From positions 31,237,159-31,301,158 of the forward strand of contig CM060909.1 in assembly GCA_030737875.1 (NCBI GenBank): a DNA stretch of 64,000 nt, given 5' to 3'. This DNA is from Allium sativum (lineage: Eukaryota > Streptophyta > Magnoliopsida > Asparagales > Amaryllidaceae). The position numbers and the translations under genes are program-made. The notes below the pieces were generated by a model. That model saw only the letters and a program-made list of their open reading frames with translations, was not told where the DNA came from and ran no database searches. Shown one piece after another: positions 25,320-39,056 of this stretch (positions are counted from its first letter, which is position 1; each line of letters opens with the position of its first letter).

Positions 25320-28300
25320 TGTAATAACCCGGAAAATCTGAGCCAGTTTAAAATTTTTATTTTGGCAATTTTAGCGAATTCTGAATATTTAAAATGAGTT
25401 ATTTTAAATAATATCGACGAGAAATTTATTTTGAATATAATTCGAACGTATATATTTATACGCGTCGTCGTTAGAATATAAATAATTTATATATAATTAT
25501 ATAATAGAATTGAAAATGGCGAGGTAGTTCGATAATTCGATTTCAAACTTCAATTGAATGTACCGGGTGCAAAACAATCCGGATTTTAGTGAAACCAAAA
25601 ACATTAGGATCTAATTGGGAATATCTTTCCAACGAATCCGACAAATCAAGATTTCATAGCGGGAATCAAAAGATATGTCCAGTTGAGAATTCTGAATAGT
25701 CGCTATGGAATTCAGGCCCTTAAAAATGGGAATTTTGCAAACGACCTCGGATTTCGACGAAACCACTTTTGTTGGGTCCGTGATGTCAAATTATTGCTAG
25801 GTTTTAAATTTCATAATTTTTCGAATCAATATGTGAGCGTGGCAAAGGAAAATGCGTTTGACCAGTTTCAATTGATTTTAATCGACTGGAAAATGGCCAT
25901 TTTTCCAACGGTCTCAGAATTCGACGAAACTAGTTTTATTAGGACCGTATCGTCAATACGAAGCTAGAAAATATTTTTCTGCAATTTTTAAAGTTCGTAT
26001 GCGACCCCGGTAATTTGAAATGTACGTTTAAAATTCAATATAGTAATTTAAATGTAAATTCAACGGAAACTAATCGAAACGATCAAATTAGCTTGCGATA
26101 CATATCCCATTGTGTTCGGAATGGGGGTAAAACGCTATGGACGACAGGCGGTGGGCCTCATTTAGAGGTCGTATGTAAAAGTCAATATTTTGGTAATTAA
26201 AATAATTAAAATAATAAAAGAAAAAAAATTCTCTTTCCTCCCCCCTTAACTTCTCTCTGCCCCCCCATTTCATTCGTTCATAACAGGAAAAAAAAACACA
26301 AATCGGAATCGAGCCGCCAGCCCCCCCCCCCCAGCGGCGCCGACCTCGCGACGCCCCCTCCACCTGCGGTAGCCGCGACCCCCCTCCTCGCCAGAGGTGG
26401 CGCGAAGGACCCCCCCCCTCCTCGCCAGAGGTGGCGCGAAGGACCCCCCCCCCCAATCGAAGAACCGACGCAGCTGTCCCCCCTAGCCTCGCGATACCCC
26501 TCCAACCGCTCCACCATCCTCCTCCGCCTCCAACAACCCTAGCCGCACCTCCTCCTCTGCCTACCGCCGCATCAGCCCCCTCTGTAAGAAAACTGATTTT
26601 TATTTATTTTAAAAACTGATTTTATTAGGAATAAAAACTGATTTTCCTGTTTTTATACATAGGATTATGAAATAAAAGTTCAATTTTTATGAAGAACATT
26701 AGTTTGAAATTTTTATAATAAATGTTGTTTTTGAAATATATAAAGCTTAGATTTTAAATGCGAAAAAAATATAATTTTCATATTATATAGATAATAAAAA
26801 TATAATCTTTTATATTGTAGAAGGATAAAAATATGATTTTTACATAGTAGGAACTATAAAAATATAATCTTTGTAAGATATAGAATATAAAAATATCATC
26901 TTTGTATATGTAGCGAAATAAAAATCTGATTTTTATTATATATACGTTGAAATAAAGAGGTGATTTTTATAATGATGAAATCTTTATATTTGAAAAGGCG
27001 AAATCTTTATTTTTGAAAAGGCGGAAACTTTATATAGAGAATAGCGTGATAAAATAGAATTTTTATCCATATAGCGTCAAAGTAAAAATTCGATTTTTAT
27101 GTATTGAATAGTAGTGAAAATTCGATTTTTATATATTGAATAGCAAAGTAAAAATTCGATTTTTACATATGTAGTGACTACGGGCGACGAAAGTGATAAG
27201 AGGCGAGAACGATGAAGATTTCTACAAAAGAAGAGTCAAGATGATTGGATAGCTATTTGTGAGAATTTCTCACATTTCAATTTCTTCTCTAGTTATATAT
27301 ATATACTAGGATGCAGACGGTGTTTAGTAGCACCCGACACAATCGTCCACAGACCATGGACTTGTTTGTTTGATTGCAAAAATTAGTTAGATTATTTGAT
27401 TGAAATTGAGTTGTTTGGTGAAATGAATGGATTTGATTGATGTGTGAATGGCATGGGCCTTCACTAGACCGGGGATAAGGCTAGGCCTTGTCCCGTTTCT
27501 AGTATCGTGCCGTTATACCGTCGAAATTTTCAAAAATAAGTTAGAAAAATAAAAATATCATTTTATTTAAAGAATGAACTGAATAGAAATTCATATGTTA
27601 AAATAAAATGTTTTATCGTTAAAAATATAATTTTTAACGTGAATATGAATATAGTGAATGTGAATAAATAAATATTCATTTACAAACCGAACGGTTTGTT
27701 TATGTACACCTATTTGAATGACATTGATTGGGTCGATAAATTTTACACATCGCCCAACTGCACAAATAAAATCTGTGTTTGTTGATTTGAAACCCCACAT
27801 GGGTATTGGGATGAAATTTGAAGTTCACTCATCCAGATTGATTAAATATGTCGATTGATTGATTGACAGGCTGTTATAAGCGTTAGATATCTATAGTTGA
27901 TGCTTATACAGTGTAGTGCACTTTGGTTGGTGGTTGATTATTTTTCAATGCTATTATATGCGTGTGATGTATGAAAATCCATATAATTAATATTATATGG
28001 TGATTGATTGGGCCTCATTCCAATTTAGAAAATAAAGAATATTATAACATAAAAGTTCATGTGTTGACTGTACTCATTCGTTGAGATTAGTCATGTGTTG
28101 AACGAAATATTTTAATAATAAAATTTACATCTTTATCAATATAACATAAAGGTTCATGTGTTGACTGTACTCATCCGTTGAGATTAGTCATGTGTTGAAC
28201 GAAATATTTGAAATAGAAATATTTGTAAATAGAAATATTTGAAAATAGAAATATATGAAGCCGTGTTGATTAGATTAACGCCATTTTGACGTGAACGATA

Positions 28301-31300
28301 TTTATATCAATTTTAATTGAAATGAATTGAATATAAAACGATTTCGAAATGAATTGAACTGAAAACAAATTGAATTCGAATTGAATATATAACGAATTTG
28401 ATTTCAATTGAATATATAACGAATTTGATTTGAATAGAAAATGAATTTGAATCGAATAGAAAACCAATTTGAATTGAATCGAATAGGAAACGACTTTGAA
28501 ACTGAATTGAATTGAAAAAAAAATTCAAATTGAATTGAATGCGAATTGAAATCAATTCAAATTGAATTGAAATTTGAAATGAATAGAAATGAGTTTTAAA
28601 ACGAATTTACAAAGAAGAATTCAATTTTGCTTGAATTGAAATGGAAGTTGAAATGAATTTTGAAACGAATAAAAAAAAAACTATTTATAAAATTCGTTTA
28701 AATAGAAATCGACGAAATATATATTATATATATTATATATATAATATAATGGCCTGAATAGAACGCGCCGCGGCAGTTCATGAATTTCGACCATTTATTT
28801 CAAACGGACATTACGGGAGATCCAACCGTCGGATTCTCCTAAAACCAGAACCGTTGGGTTCGTATCGAAAAGAGCTTTCTAACGAATATTAGAAATTTGA
28901 AATCTAACGGTTGGATTTGGAGATACGTCCAAATCAAATTTGAAAAAGGTCGCTATAAGTGCAGTTCGATGGCCGTTGATGGAAATCGACTGTACGGGCC
29001 TTGATAAAATTATTAAAAATACCAATAATTTGTGTAAAATCATGAGAAATGATTTAGGATGAAAAACTCCATATTTGAAAAGATAAAAATAGATTTTATC
29101 AAAATGAACTAGTTTGAACTAAATTTAAAACCCGATTTGTTTTTAAATAAATAAATTAGATTTAAAAAGGGGTTTTAAATAATCGGAATTTCTAATATAT
29201 TTGATTGAATTTGAATTGGGTTTATCGTGAACGGTGTTTTAAATAACACTAGTTCTTTAACCCGATAATAAATAGAATGTGATTTGGGTTTGTCGTGAAC
29301 TGTGTTTTAAATAACACCTAGTTCTTTAACCCAGTAAAAGGAGTTTTAACGAATCTGCAATTGGATTGAAATGTGAATTCGTAATCTAAATTTCCAAATT
29401 TAGAAAATGAACGAGAAGGGAGTATTACCAGTTTTGCTCCAAAGCGATAGTTAAATCTTTAATTAGATTTGAACGTGAAATGGTAATTAATTTTACCGAT
29501 AACACCGTGGTGTTAGATATGGAGTGTTACCAGTTTTGCTTCATGGGATGAATAGGTTGGGAATGGGAAATAAAATAAATAATTACTTCGGTGTGGTTCG
29601 CTAATCTCGACTAGTTTAGAAAAACCATAATTTGGTTTGAAACGACATCCAAAGGAAGATTGCAGGATAATTTTTAAAGAATTTATCTTGGATAAAATTA
29701 ATGGGAACCTTTCCCTAAGAATGTGGAATTTAGAAACTAGCTGTAGGTTGGCTAAGAAGAATGGTTTCCTGGGTATTGATCTGATGTTGGTTTCGGCCTT
29801 CGGGGTTAATGTTTGGGAAATTGTTCTCTTGCTAATTTGCGGTTAGTGACTAGGAATGAGGCGTATATTGTTTTGTGTAACATTTGTTTTTAATATACGC
29901 CGGTTGTTCGGAAAGTCCGGGTTTACACCCATTCTGAATAACCGATTCGACGATACGTCGAAGATGAAGACGGTGGTCGAAGACCGGAAGTCTTCACATC
30001 GTTTGGATAATTACTGACGATCCTGATTGGGCAGTACACCCAAGAGGATGGAAACAGTTGGTGGTCGTCCAGACGTACTTGGAGATGGATGGATATGCGA
30101 GGAAAGTGCCTCCAGTTTCGTTTAGACCTAGAACGGACTTGTAAATGGATTGTGTGTCTTACATTGGATTTTATTCTGTGTTGATTGATTTCTGTTAAAT
30201 ATATATCTGTTTGGCGGCGGAGAATTTATTCTCTTGCTTAACGCCCTTCTCTGAGACGTACGAGCTTAGAGGTTATATATCGATGGACATCAATCGCATG
30301 GCATAAATTGCCTGTGTGGCACGCTAAGATGCAATGATCAAGGCTTCTGTTGAAAAGCAAAGTCTTGTGGTTGATGATCAAAGCACGCCTACGTGGCAAC
30401 TTTGTGTATAACGTGAATTCGCGAGCCTCACACCTCGGTATGAGTTAAAAACGGGATACGGACCGCTGGGAGAGCACGACGTTTCTTTCTAGCTTTGGTG
30501 GTGTCAGTGACTTACCAGCCCTGACATTTATATACTTTTCACCTTTGTGGTTGTTGGAATGAGGCGCCTCGATTATAGGTCTGTAAGGACCGGGAAACGT
30601 GTGTTCAGGCATAATTAATCCTCTAACGTAAGTGAGGATCGGCCCAGCCGAATCCAGGGTTGCCCAGAGTGCGTAGCCCTGAGGCATTTGCTAGAGTGTC
30701 TCGAACGCGGAGAGGAGCTTGCCCCTTGCCTCGACTCATGACGGAAATCCAAATTCCAATACGTGTATTTCGGCTTTATTTGTAGAGCCTAGTATGGCGA
30801 CATAGTGGGATGGGGCACTCATGCCGTCTATGATTTATATTTATGATTGAAATTGTTTTGACACTATACACATATTATAGTATCAAATGATTTGTTTTAA
30901 ACGTATCAAGCATGTTTGGCTGTTATAAGGTAAAACCCTATCCTCCGGCTTGCGTTGCATTGTGTGATGGGACCTGGGTCTTATAATAGCTTCATTTTTC
31001 GAAAAAGCATTGCGTTGTTTATTCTATGCACTGGTATTCTTGGGAGGAAACCCGTTCCGTGTCATACGGTGTGGTCCCTTGAATTACTCTCTTTTAAAGT
31101 AAAGCTTTAAATAACTGTTTCAGTTCTCACACCAGTCACATGACTGACCTGGAGTTTATTGTTTTAACCTAAACTCTGGGTGCCCCTATTTTCCGCACGG
31201 GCAGCTAGTAGTTTTGGTTTTGCAGATTTATATTCACAGGATCCTGGTTTATAGCTGGAATGATATCCGGAAAGCTCTGTATCCGTATATCACCTTCAGT

Positions 31301-31507
31301 TGTGCTTTGTATTATTTTCCGCTGCGATGTAATTTATTGTAATCTCTGATATTTGTCGAATGTAATTTATTCAATTATACTCTGTATATTCTTGTATCTG
31401 ATGGAATTGTTGTAATAGCAATGAAATGTTCTTCCGTCTGCGTTCTGTTGTGTCCTGTTCTCAACGCTATCCGCGCTTTCCTTCACGGGGAAGTTCGGGT
31501 CGTGTCA
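25320..31507 (+). repeat. 5' giant LTR
   Basis: Starts TGTAATAACCCGG and ends GGGTCGTGTCA. Relative to the other two copies it has a 34-bp tandem duplication in the C-tract block (26385-26418 and 26419-26452), one fewer 28-bp unit near 28380, a 14-bp loss near 28240 and a short deletion near 29853. The open frames at 29637-29846 and 30445-30687 (minus) have no recognisable domain. Confidence 0.93.
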
Positions 31508-31510
31508 GTT

Positions 31511-31522
31511 TGGTATCAGAGC
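31511..31522 (+). promoter_or_regulatory. Primer binding site, initiator tRNA-Met
   Basis: TGGTATCAGAGC lies three bases after the LTR end and is the standard plant initiator-Met primer site. Confidence 0.92.
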
Positions 31523-32534
31523 TTTGGTTTACAGAGCTCGAGAACAAGACACATTAGAACCATACGAAAGAATTCATCAGATATTGGATTACCAATATCC
31601 AATTAGACTGACTCGTTAGAGATAGGATCAGTAGTATCCTAGAACGAGTGTGAAGAGTATATTTTTCAAATGAAAACAATTTATTTTAAAATTTAAAACG
31701 CTTTTGACGTATTTGAATATTTATTTATATTGAATATGGACAATCCAATATATAAAGATTTTGCATATACGCGTCATGAACGTATATTCGAAGTTTTAAT
31801 ATATTAGACAGATATAGAGTCACACTCTAGTCGCCCGGAGATGATTCTACTGATGACTATATAGCATCAGTAGTGTGTGTTCGAGTTTCGAAGGTGTGAT
31901 TTTCTATATATTTCCATTAGACTGGTGTGAGAACCAAAACCAATATAGCTAGAACACATTGTTGTGAATTGGCATCAAAAATATGATTTTTTGATTATAT
32001 ATCAAATTTATGAATTTGAAAACTCTAATCCACTAATTGATTGATGTTTGTGTTAATTGTTTATTTGTTTGTTAATTTTGAACCATTTAGCCTAATTGAA
32101 TCAAATATTGAATTGTATTGAAAATTGGTCGCATTTGCTTGCATATACATATACTTACATTGAACAGGTCATAGCAAGGAGGCTAGAGCAGAGAATAAAA
32201 TTTGTTTGCCCGACAAACAGGTACATGTTTACTACATAATTTACTGTTTTGTTTGGGTGATGATGATTTTATGAGCCTATTGGCTAGCCGCTTGGCTTTT
32301 TCTTTTTCTTTTTGAGATCAGAAGGCCTATATGGCAATTTCGGGATTTTCCCGTGGCTCCCGGTGCAGGGGAGGTTATGGCGAAATTTTTCGAAAATTTA
32401 GGGTGTGAGCCAAATTTTTGAAATTTTGAAAATTCTCAGAAACTGAAAAGTTAGAGAATGGAAGCCAAATCGAACGTAGAGTTAATTGATCAAACCACTT
32501 TCGACTTTATTCCTTTTCGGGGACGAAAAGTTTT

Positions 32535-32546
32535 AAGTGGGGGAGA
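32535..32546 (+). promoter_or_regulatory. Polypurine tract
   Basis: AAGTGGGGGAGA lies directly before the 3' LTR, separated from its TG by one base. It would prime plus-strand synthesis. Confidence 0.9.
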
Positions 32547-32547
32547 T

Positions 32548-35500
32548 TGTATTAACCCGGAAAATCTGAGCCAGTTTAAAATTTTTATTTTGGCAATTTT
32601 AGCGAATTCTGAATATTTAAAATGAGTTATTTTAAATAATATCGACGAGAAATTTATTTTGAATATAATTCGAACGTATATATTTATACGCGTCGTCGTT
32701 AGAATTTAAATAATTTATATATAATTATATAATAGAATTGAAAATGGCGCGGTAGTTCGATAATTCGATTTCAAACTTCAATTGAATGTACCGGGTGCAA
32801 AACATTCCGGATTTTAGTGAAACCAAAAACATTAGGATCTAATTGGGAACATCTTTCCAACGAATCCGACAAATCAAGATTTCATAGCGGGAATCAAAAG
32901 ATATGTCCAGTTGAGAATTCTGAATAATCGCTATGGAATTCAGGCCCTTAAAAATGGGAATTTTGCAAACGACCTCGGATTTCGACGAAACCACTTTTTT
33001 TGGGTCCGTGATGTCAAATTATTGCTAGGTTTTAAATTTCATAATTTTTCGAATCAATATGTGAGCGTGGCAAAGGAAAATGCGTTTGACCAGTTTTAGT
33101 TGATTTTAATCGACTGGAAAATGGCCATTTTTACAACGGTCTCAGAATTCGACGAAACTAGTTTTATTAGGACCGTATCGTCAATACGAAGCTAGAAAAT
33201 ATTTTTCTGCAATTTTTAAAGTTCGTATGCGACCCCGGTAATTTGAAATGTACGTTTAAAATTCAATATAGTAATTTAAATGTAAATTCAACGGAAACTA
33301 ATCGAAACGATCAAATTAGCTTCCGATACATATCCCATTGTGTTCGGAATGGGGGTAAAACGCTATGGACGACAGGCGGTGGGCCTCGTTTAGAGGTCGT
33401 ATGTAAAAGTCAATATTTTGATAATTAAAATAATTAAAATAATAAAAGAAAAAAAATTCTCTTTCCTCCCCCCTTAACTTCTCTCTGCCCCCCCCATTTC
33501 ATTCGTTCATAACAGGAAAAAAAACACAAATCGGAATCGAGCCGCCAGCCCCCCCCAGCGGCGCCGACCTCGCTACGCCCCCTCCACCTGCGGTAGTCGC
33601 GACCCCCCCTCCTCACCAGAGGCGGCGCGAAGGACCCCCCCCCCCCAATCGAAGAACCGACGCAGCTGTCACCCCTAGCCTCGCGATACCCCTCCGACTG
33701 CTCCACCATCCTCCTCCGCCTCCGACAACCCTAGCCGCACCTCCTCCTCTGCCTACCGCCGCATCAGCCCCCTCTGTAAGAAAACTGATTTTTATTTATT
33801 TTAAAAACTGATTTTATTAGGAATAAAAACTGATTTTCCTGTTTTTATACATAGGATTATGAAATAAAAGTTCAATTTTTATGAAGAACATTGGTTTGAA
33901 ATTTTTATAATGAATGTTGTTTTTGAAATATATAAAGCTTAGATTTTAAATGCGAAAAAAAAATATAATTTTCATATTATATAGATAATAAAAATATAAT
34001 CTTTTATATTGTAGAAGGATAAAAATATGATTTTTACATAGTAGGAACTATAAAAATATAATCTTTGTAAGATAGAGAATATAAAAATATCATCTTTGTA
34101 TATGTAGCGAAATAAAAATCTGATTTTTATTATATATACGTTGAAATAAAGAGGTGATTTTTATAATGATGAAATCTTTATATTTGAAAAGGCGAAATCT
34201 TTATTTTTGAAAAGGCGGAAACTTTATATAGAGAATAGCGTGATAAAATAGAATTTTTATCCATATAGCGTCAAAGTAAAAATTCGATTTTTATGTATTG
34301 AATAGTAGTGAAAATTCGATTTTTATATATTGAATAGCAAAGTAAAAATTCGATTTTTACATATGTAGTGACTACGGGCGACGAAAGTGATAAGAGGCGA
34401 GAACGATGAAGATTTCTACAAAAGAAGAGTCAAGATGATTGGATAGCTATTTGTGAGAATTTCTCACCTTTCAATTTCTTTTCTAGTTATATATATATAT
34501 ACTAGGATGCAGACGGTGTTTAGTAGCACCCGACACAATCGTCCACAGACCATGGACTTGTTTGTTTGATTGCAAAAATTAGTTAGATTATTTGATTGAA
34601 ATTGAGTTGTTTGGTGAAATGAATGGATTTGATTGATGTGTGAATGGCGTGGGCCTTCACTAGACCGGGGATAAGGCTAGGCCTTGTCCCGTTTCTAGTA
34701 TCGTGCCGTTATGCCATCGAAATTTTCTAAAATAAGTTAGAAAAATAAAAATATTATTTTATTTAAAGAATGAACTGAATAGAAATTCATATGTTAAAAT
34801 AAAATGTTTTATCGTTAAAAATATTTTAACGTGAATATGAATATAGTGAATGTGAATAAATAAATATTCATTTACAAACCGAACGGTTTGTTTATGTACA
34901 CCTATTTGAATGACATTGATTGGGTCGATAAATTTTACACATCGCCCAACTGCACAAATAAAATCTGTGTTTGTTGATTTGAAACCCCACACGGGTATTG
35001 GGATGAAATTTGAAGTTCACTCATCCTGATTGATTAAATATGTCGATCGATTGATTGACAGGTTGTTATAAGCGTTAGATATCTATAGTTGATGCTTATA
35101 CAGTGTAGTGCACTTTGGTTGATGGTTGATTATTTTTCAATGCTATTATATGCGTGTGATGTATGAAAATCCATATAATTAATATTATATGGTGATTGAT
35201 TGGGCCTCATTCCAATTTAGAAAATAAAGAATATTATTACATAAAAGTTCGTGTGTTGACTGTACTCATTCGTTGAGATTAGTCATGTGTTGAACGAAAT
35301 ATTTTAATAATAAAATTTACATCTTTATCAATATAACATAAAGGTTCATGTGTTGACTGTACTCATCCGTTGAGATTAGTCATGTGTTGAACGAAATATT
35401 TGAAATAGAAATATTTGTAAATAGAATTATTTGAAATAAAATATTTGAAAATAGAAATATATGAAGCCGTGTTGACTAGATTAACGCCATTTTGACGTGA

Positions 35501-38500
35501 ATGATATTTATATCAATTTTAATTGAAATGAATTGAATATAAAACGATTTCGAAATGAATTGAACTGAAAACAAATTGAATTCGAATTGAATATATAACG
35601 AATTTGATTTCAATTGAATATATAACGAATTTGATTTCAGTTGAATATATAACGAATTTGATTTGAATAGAAAATGAATTTGAATCGAATAGAAAACCAA
35701 TTTGAATTGAATCGAATAGGAAACGACTTTGAAATTGAATTGAATTGAAAATGAATTCAAATTGAATTGAATGCGAATTGAAATCAATTCAAATTGAATT
35801 GAAATTTGAATTGAATAGAAATGAGTTTTAAAACGAATTTACAAAGAAGAATTCAATTTTGCTTGAATTGAAATGGAAGTTGAAATGAATTTTGAAACGA
35901 ATAAAAAAAAACTATTTACAAAATTCGTTTAAATAGAAATCGACGAAATATATATTATATATATTATATATATAATATAATGGCCTGAATAGAACGCGCC
36001 GCGGCAGTTCGTGAATTTCGACCATTTATTTCAAACGGACATTACGGGAGATCCGACCGTCGGATTCTCCTAAAATCGGAACCGTTGGGTTCATATCGAA
36101 AAGAGCTTTCTAACGAATATTAGAAATTTGAAATCTAACGGTTGGATTTGGAGATACGTCCAAATCAAATTTGAAAAAGGTCGCTATAAGTGCAGTTCGA
36201 TGGCCGTTGATGGAAATCGACTGTATGGGCCTTGATAAAATTATTAAAAATACCAATAATTTGTGTAAAATCATGAGAAATGATTTGGGATGAAAAACTC
36301 CATATTTGAAAAGATAAAAATAGATTTTATCAAAATGAACTAGTTTGAACTAAATTTAAAACCCGATTTGTTTTTAAATAAATAAATTAGATTTAAAAAG
36401 GGGTTTTAAATAATCGGAATTTCTAATATATTTGATTGAATTTGAAATGGGTTTATCGTGAACGGTGTTTTAAATAACACTAGTTCTTTAACCCGATAAT
36501 AAATAGAATGTGATTTGGGTTTGTCGTGAACTGTGTTTTAAATAACACCTAGTTCTTTAACCCAGTAAAAGGAGTTTTAACGAATCTGCAATTAGATTGA
36601 AATGTGAATTCGTAATCTAAATTTCCAAATTTAGAAAATGAACGAGAAGGGAGTATTACCAGTTTTGCTCCAAAGCGATAGTTAAATCTTTAATTAGATT
36701 TGAACGTGAAATGGTAATTAATTTTACCGATAACACCGTGGTGTTAGATATGGAGTGTTATCAGTTTTGCTTCATGGGATGAATAGGTTGGGAATGGGAA
36801 ATAAAATAAATAATTACTTCGGTGTGGTTCTCTAATCTCGACTAGTTTAGAAAAACCATAATTTGGTTTGAAACGACATCCAAAGGAAGATTGCAGGATA
36901 AGTTTTAAAGAATTTATCTTGGATAAAATTATTGGGAACCTTTCCCTAAGAATGTGGAATTTAGAAACTAGCTGTAGGTTGGCTAAGAAGAATGGTTTCC
37001 TGGGTATTGATCTGATGTTGGTTTCGGCCTTCGGGGTTAATGTTTGAGAAATTGTTCTCTTGCTAATTTGCAGTTAGTGACTAATGAATTGGAATGAGGC
37101 GTATGTTGTGTTTGTGTAACATTTGTTTTTAATATACGCGGGTTGTTCGGAAAGTCCGGGTTTACACCCATTCTGAATAACCGATTCGACGATACGTCGA
37201 AGATGAAGACGGTGGTCGAAGACCAGAAGTCTTCACATCGTTTGGATAATTACTGACGATCCTGATTGGGCAGTACACCCAAGAGGATGGAAACAGTTGG
37301 TGGTCGTCCAGACGTACTTGGAGATGGATGGATATGTGAGGAAAGTGCCTCTGGTTTCGTTCAGACCCAGAACGGACTTGTAAATGGATTGTGTGTCTTA
37401 CATTGGATTTTATTCTGTGTTGATTGATTTCTGTTAAATATATATCTGTTTGGCGGCGGAGAATTTATTCTCTTGCTTAACGCCCTTCTCTGAGACGTAC
37501 GAGCTTAGAGGTTATATATCGATGGACATCAATCGCATGGCATGAATTGCCTGTGTGGCACGCTAAGATGCAATGATCAAGGCTTCTGTTGAAAAGCAAA
37601 GTCTTGTGGTTGATGATCAAAGCACGCCTACGTGGCAGCTTTGTGTATAACGTGAATTCGCGAGCCTCACACCTCGGTATGAGTTAAAAATGGGATACGG
37701 ACCGCTGGGAGAGCACGACGTTTCTTTCTAGCTTTGGTGGTGTCAGTGACTTACCAGCCCTGACATTTATATACTTTTCACCTTTGTGGTTGTTGGAATG
37801 AGGCGCCTCGATTATAGGTCTGTAAGGACCGGGAAACGTGTGTTCAGGCATAATTAATCCTCTAACGTAAGTGAGGACCGGCCCAGCCAAATCCAGGGTT
37901 GCCCAGAGTGTGTAGCCCTGAGGCATTTGCTAGAGTGTCTCGAACGCGGAGAGGAGCTTGCCCCTTGCCTCGACTCATGACGGAAATCCAAATTCCAATA
38001 CGTGTATTTCGGCTTTATTTGTAGAGCCTAGTATGGCGACATAGTGGGATGGGGCACTCATGCCGTCTATGATTTATATTTATGATTGAAATTGTTTTGA
38101 CACTATACACATATTATAGTATCAAATGATTTGTTTTAAACATATCAAGCATGTTTGGCTGTTATAAGGTAAAACCCTATCCTCCGGCTTGCGTTGCATT
38201 GTGTGATGGGACCTGGGTCTTATAATAGCTTCATTTTTCGAAAAAGCATTGCGTTGTTTATTCTATGCACTGGTATTCTTGGGAGGAAACCCGTTCCGTG
38301 TCATACGGCGTGGTCCCTTGAATTACTCTCTTTTAAAGTAAAGCTTTAAATAACTGTTTCAGTTCTCACACCAGTCACATGACTGACCTGGAGTTTATTG
38401 TTTTAACCTAAACTCTGGGTGCCCCTATTTTCCGCACGGGCAGCTAGTAGTTTTGGTTTTGCAGATTTATATTCACAGGATCCTGGTTTACAGCTGGAAT

Positions 38501-38746
38501 GATATCCGGAAAGCTCTGTATCCGTATATCACCTTCAGTTGTGCTTTGTATTATTTTCCGCTGCGATGTAATTTATTGTAATCTTTGATATTTGTCGAAT
38601 GTAATTTATTCAATTATACTCTGTATATTCTTGTATCTGATGGAATTGTTGTAATAGCAATGAAATGTTCTTCCGTCTGCGTTCTGTTGTGTCCTGTTCT
38701 CAACGCTATCCGCGCTTTCCTTCACGGGGAAGTTCGGGTCGTGTCA
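32548..38746 (+). repeat. 3' giant LTR
   Basis: Starts TGTATTAACCC (A to T change against the other copies) and ends GGGTCGTGTCA. In indel pattern it resembles the solo LTR of unit A more than its own 5' partner, which carries most of the private indels. Confidence 0.93.
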
Positions 38747-39056
38747 TATAATTCATGTAAATATGTAATAGAAGAAAGTGAATTGTTCTAAAAAGATAAA
38801 AAGTAGTAAAGGAACAAGTTTTTTGTAGATAAATAAGTTTGTTGTTTTACCCCATTTTAAAAAAGATATACATATTTACATTTGAAAACATGCAGTTGAC
38901 GAGTTATTAATTAAGCAAGCAAGATTACAAATTTGCAATTGATTTATAGTTTTTATTACATTTCTTTTACATGTATATTAAAGAGACATAATTCTGTAAG
39001 TTTAGATTTAAAAGCAATTGTAAATGCATTCCAAATTAGGTTAAATAATAAGTGGA
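38747..39056. other. Spacer between two LTRs (copy B)
   Basis: Counterpart of 17422-17731. Nothing recognised. Confidence 0.5.

Larger units (their letters stand above)
31508..32547 (+). other. Internal region of the giant-LTR element
   Basis: Contains the primer binding site at its start and the purine tract at its end, with no open frame of note and no gag, protease, reverse transcriptase or integrase motif. The last 250 bp, from the AGAAGGCCTATATGGC region, look like the 3' end of a chromovirus. The middle is AT-rich and unassigned. Confidence 0.85.
25320..38746 (+). mobile_element. Complete non-autonomous Ty3-type element with giant LTRs (13.4 kb)
   Basis: Order: 5' LTR 25320-31507 (6,188 bp), internal region 31508-32547 (1,040 bp), 3' LTR 32548-38746 (6,199 bp). 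The primer binding site TGGTATCAGAGC at 31511-31522 matches the initiator tRNA-Met 3' end, and the purine tract AAGTGGGGGAGA is at 32535-32546. The sequence before the tract, TTTTCGGGGACGAAAAG, resembles the end of Tekay/Del chromovirus elements (GAGGACGAA, then a G-rich tract), which suggests origin from that lineage by loss of gag and pol. Mobilisation would need proteins from a relative. Flanks TATAT and TATAA are a likely 5-bp target duplication with one change. Confidence 0.92.

Noticed and set aside
29637..29846. A 69-codon frame over the conserved 34-nt block
   Set aside because: The other two giant LTR copies and the diverged copy have stops in it and there is no ATG start; nucleotide-level constraint explains the conservation better.
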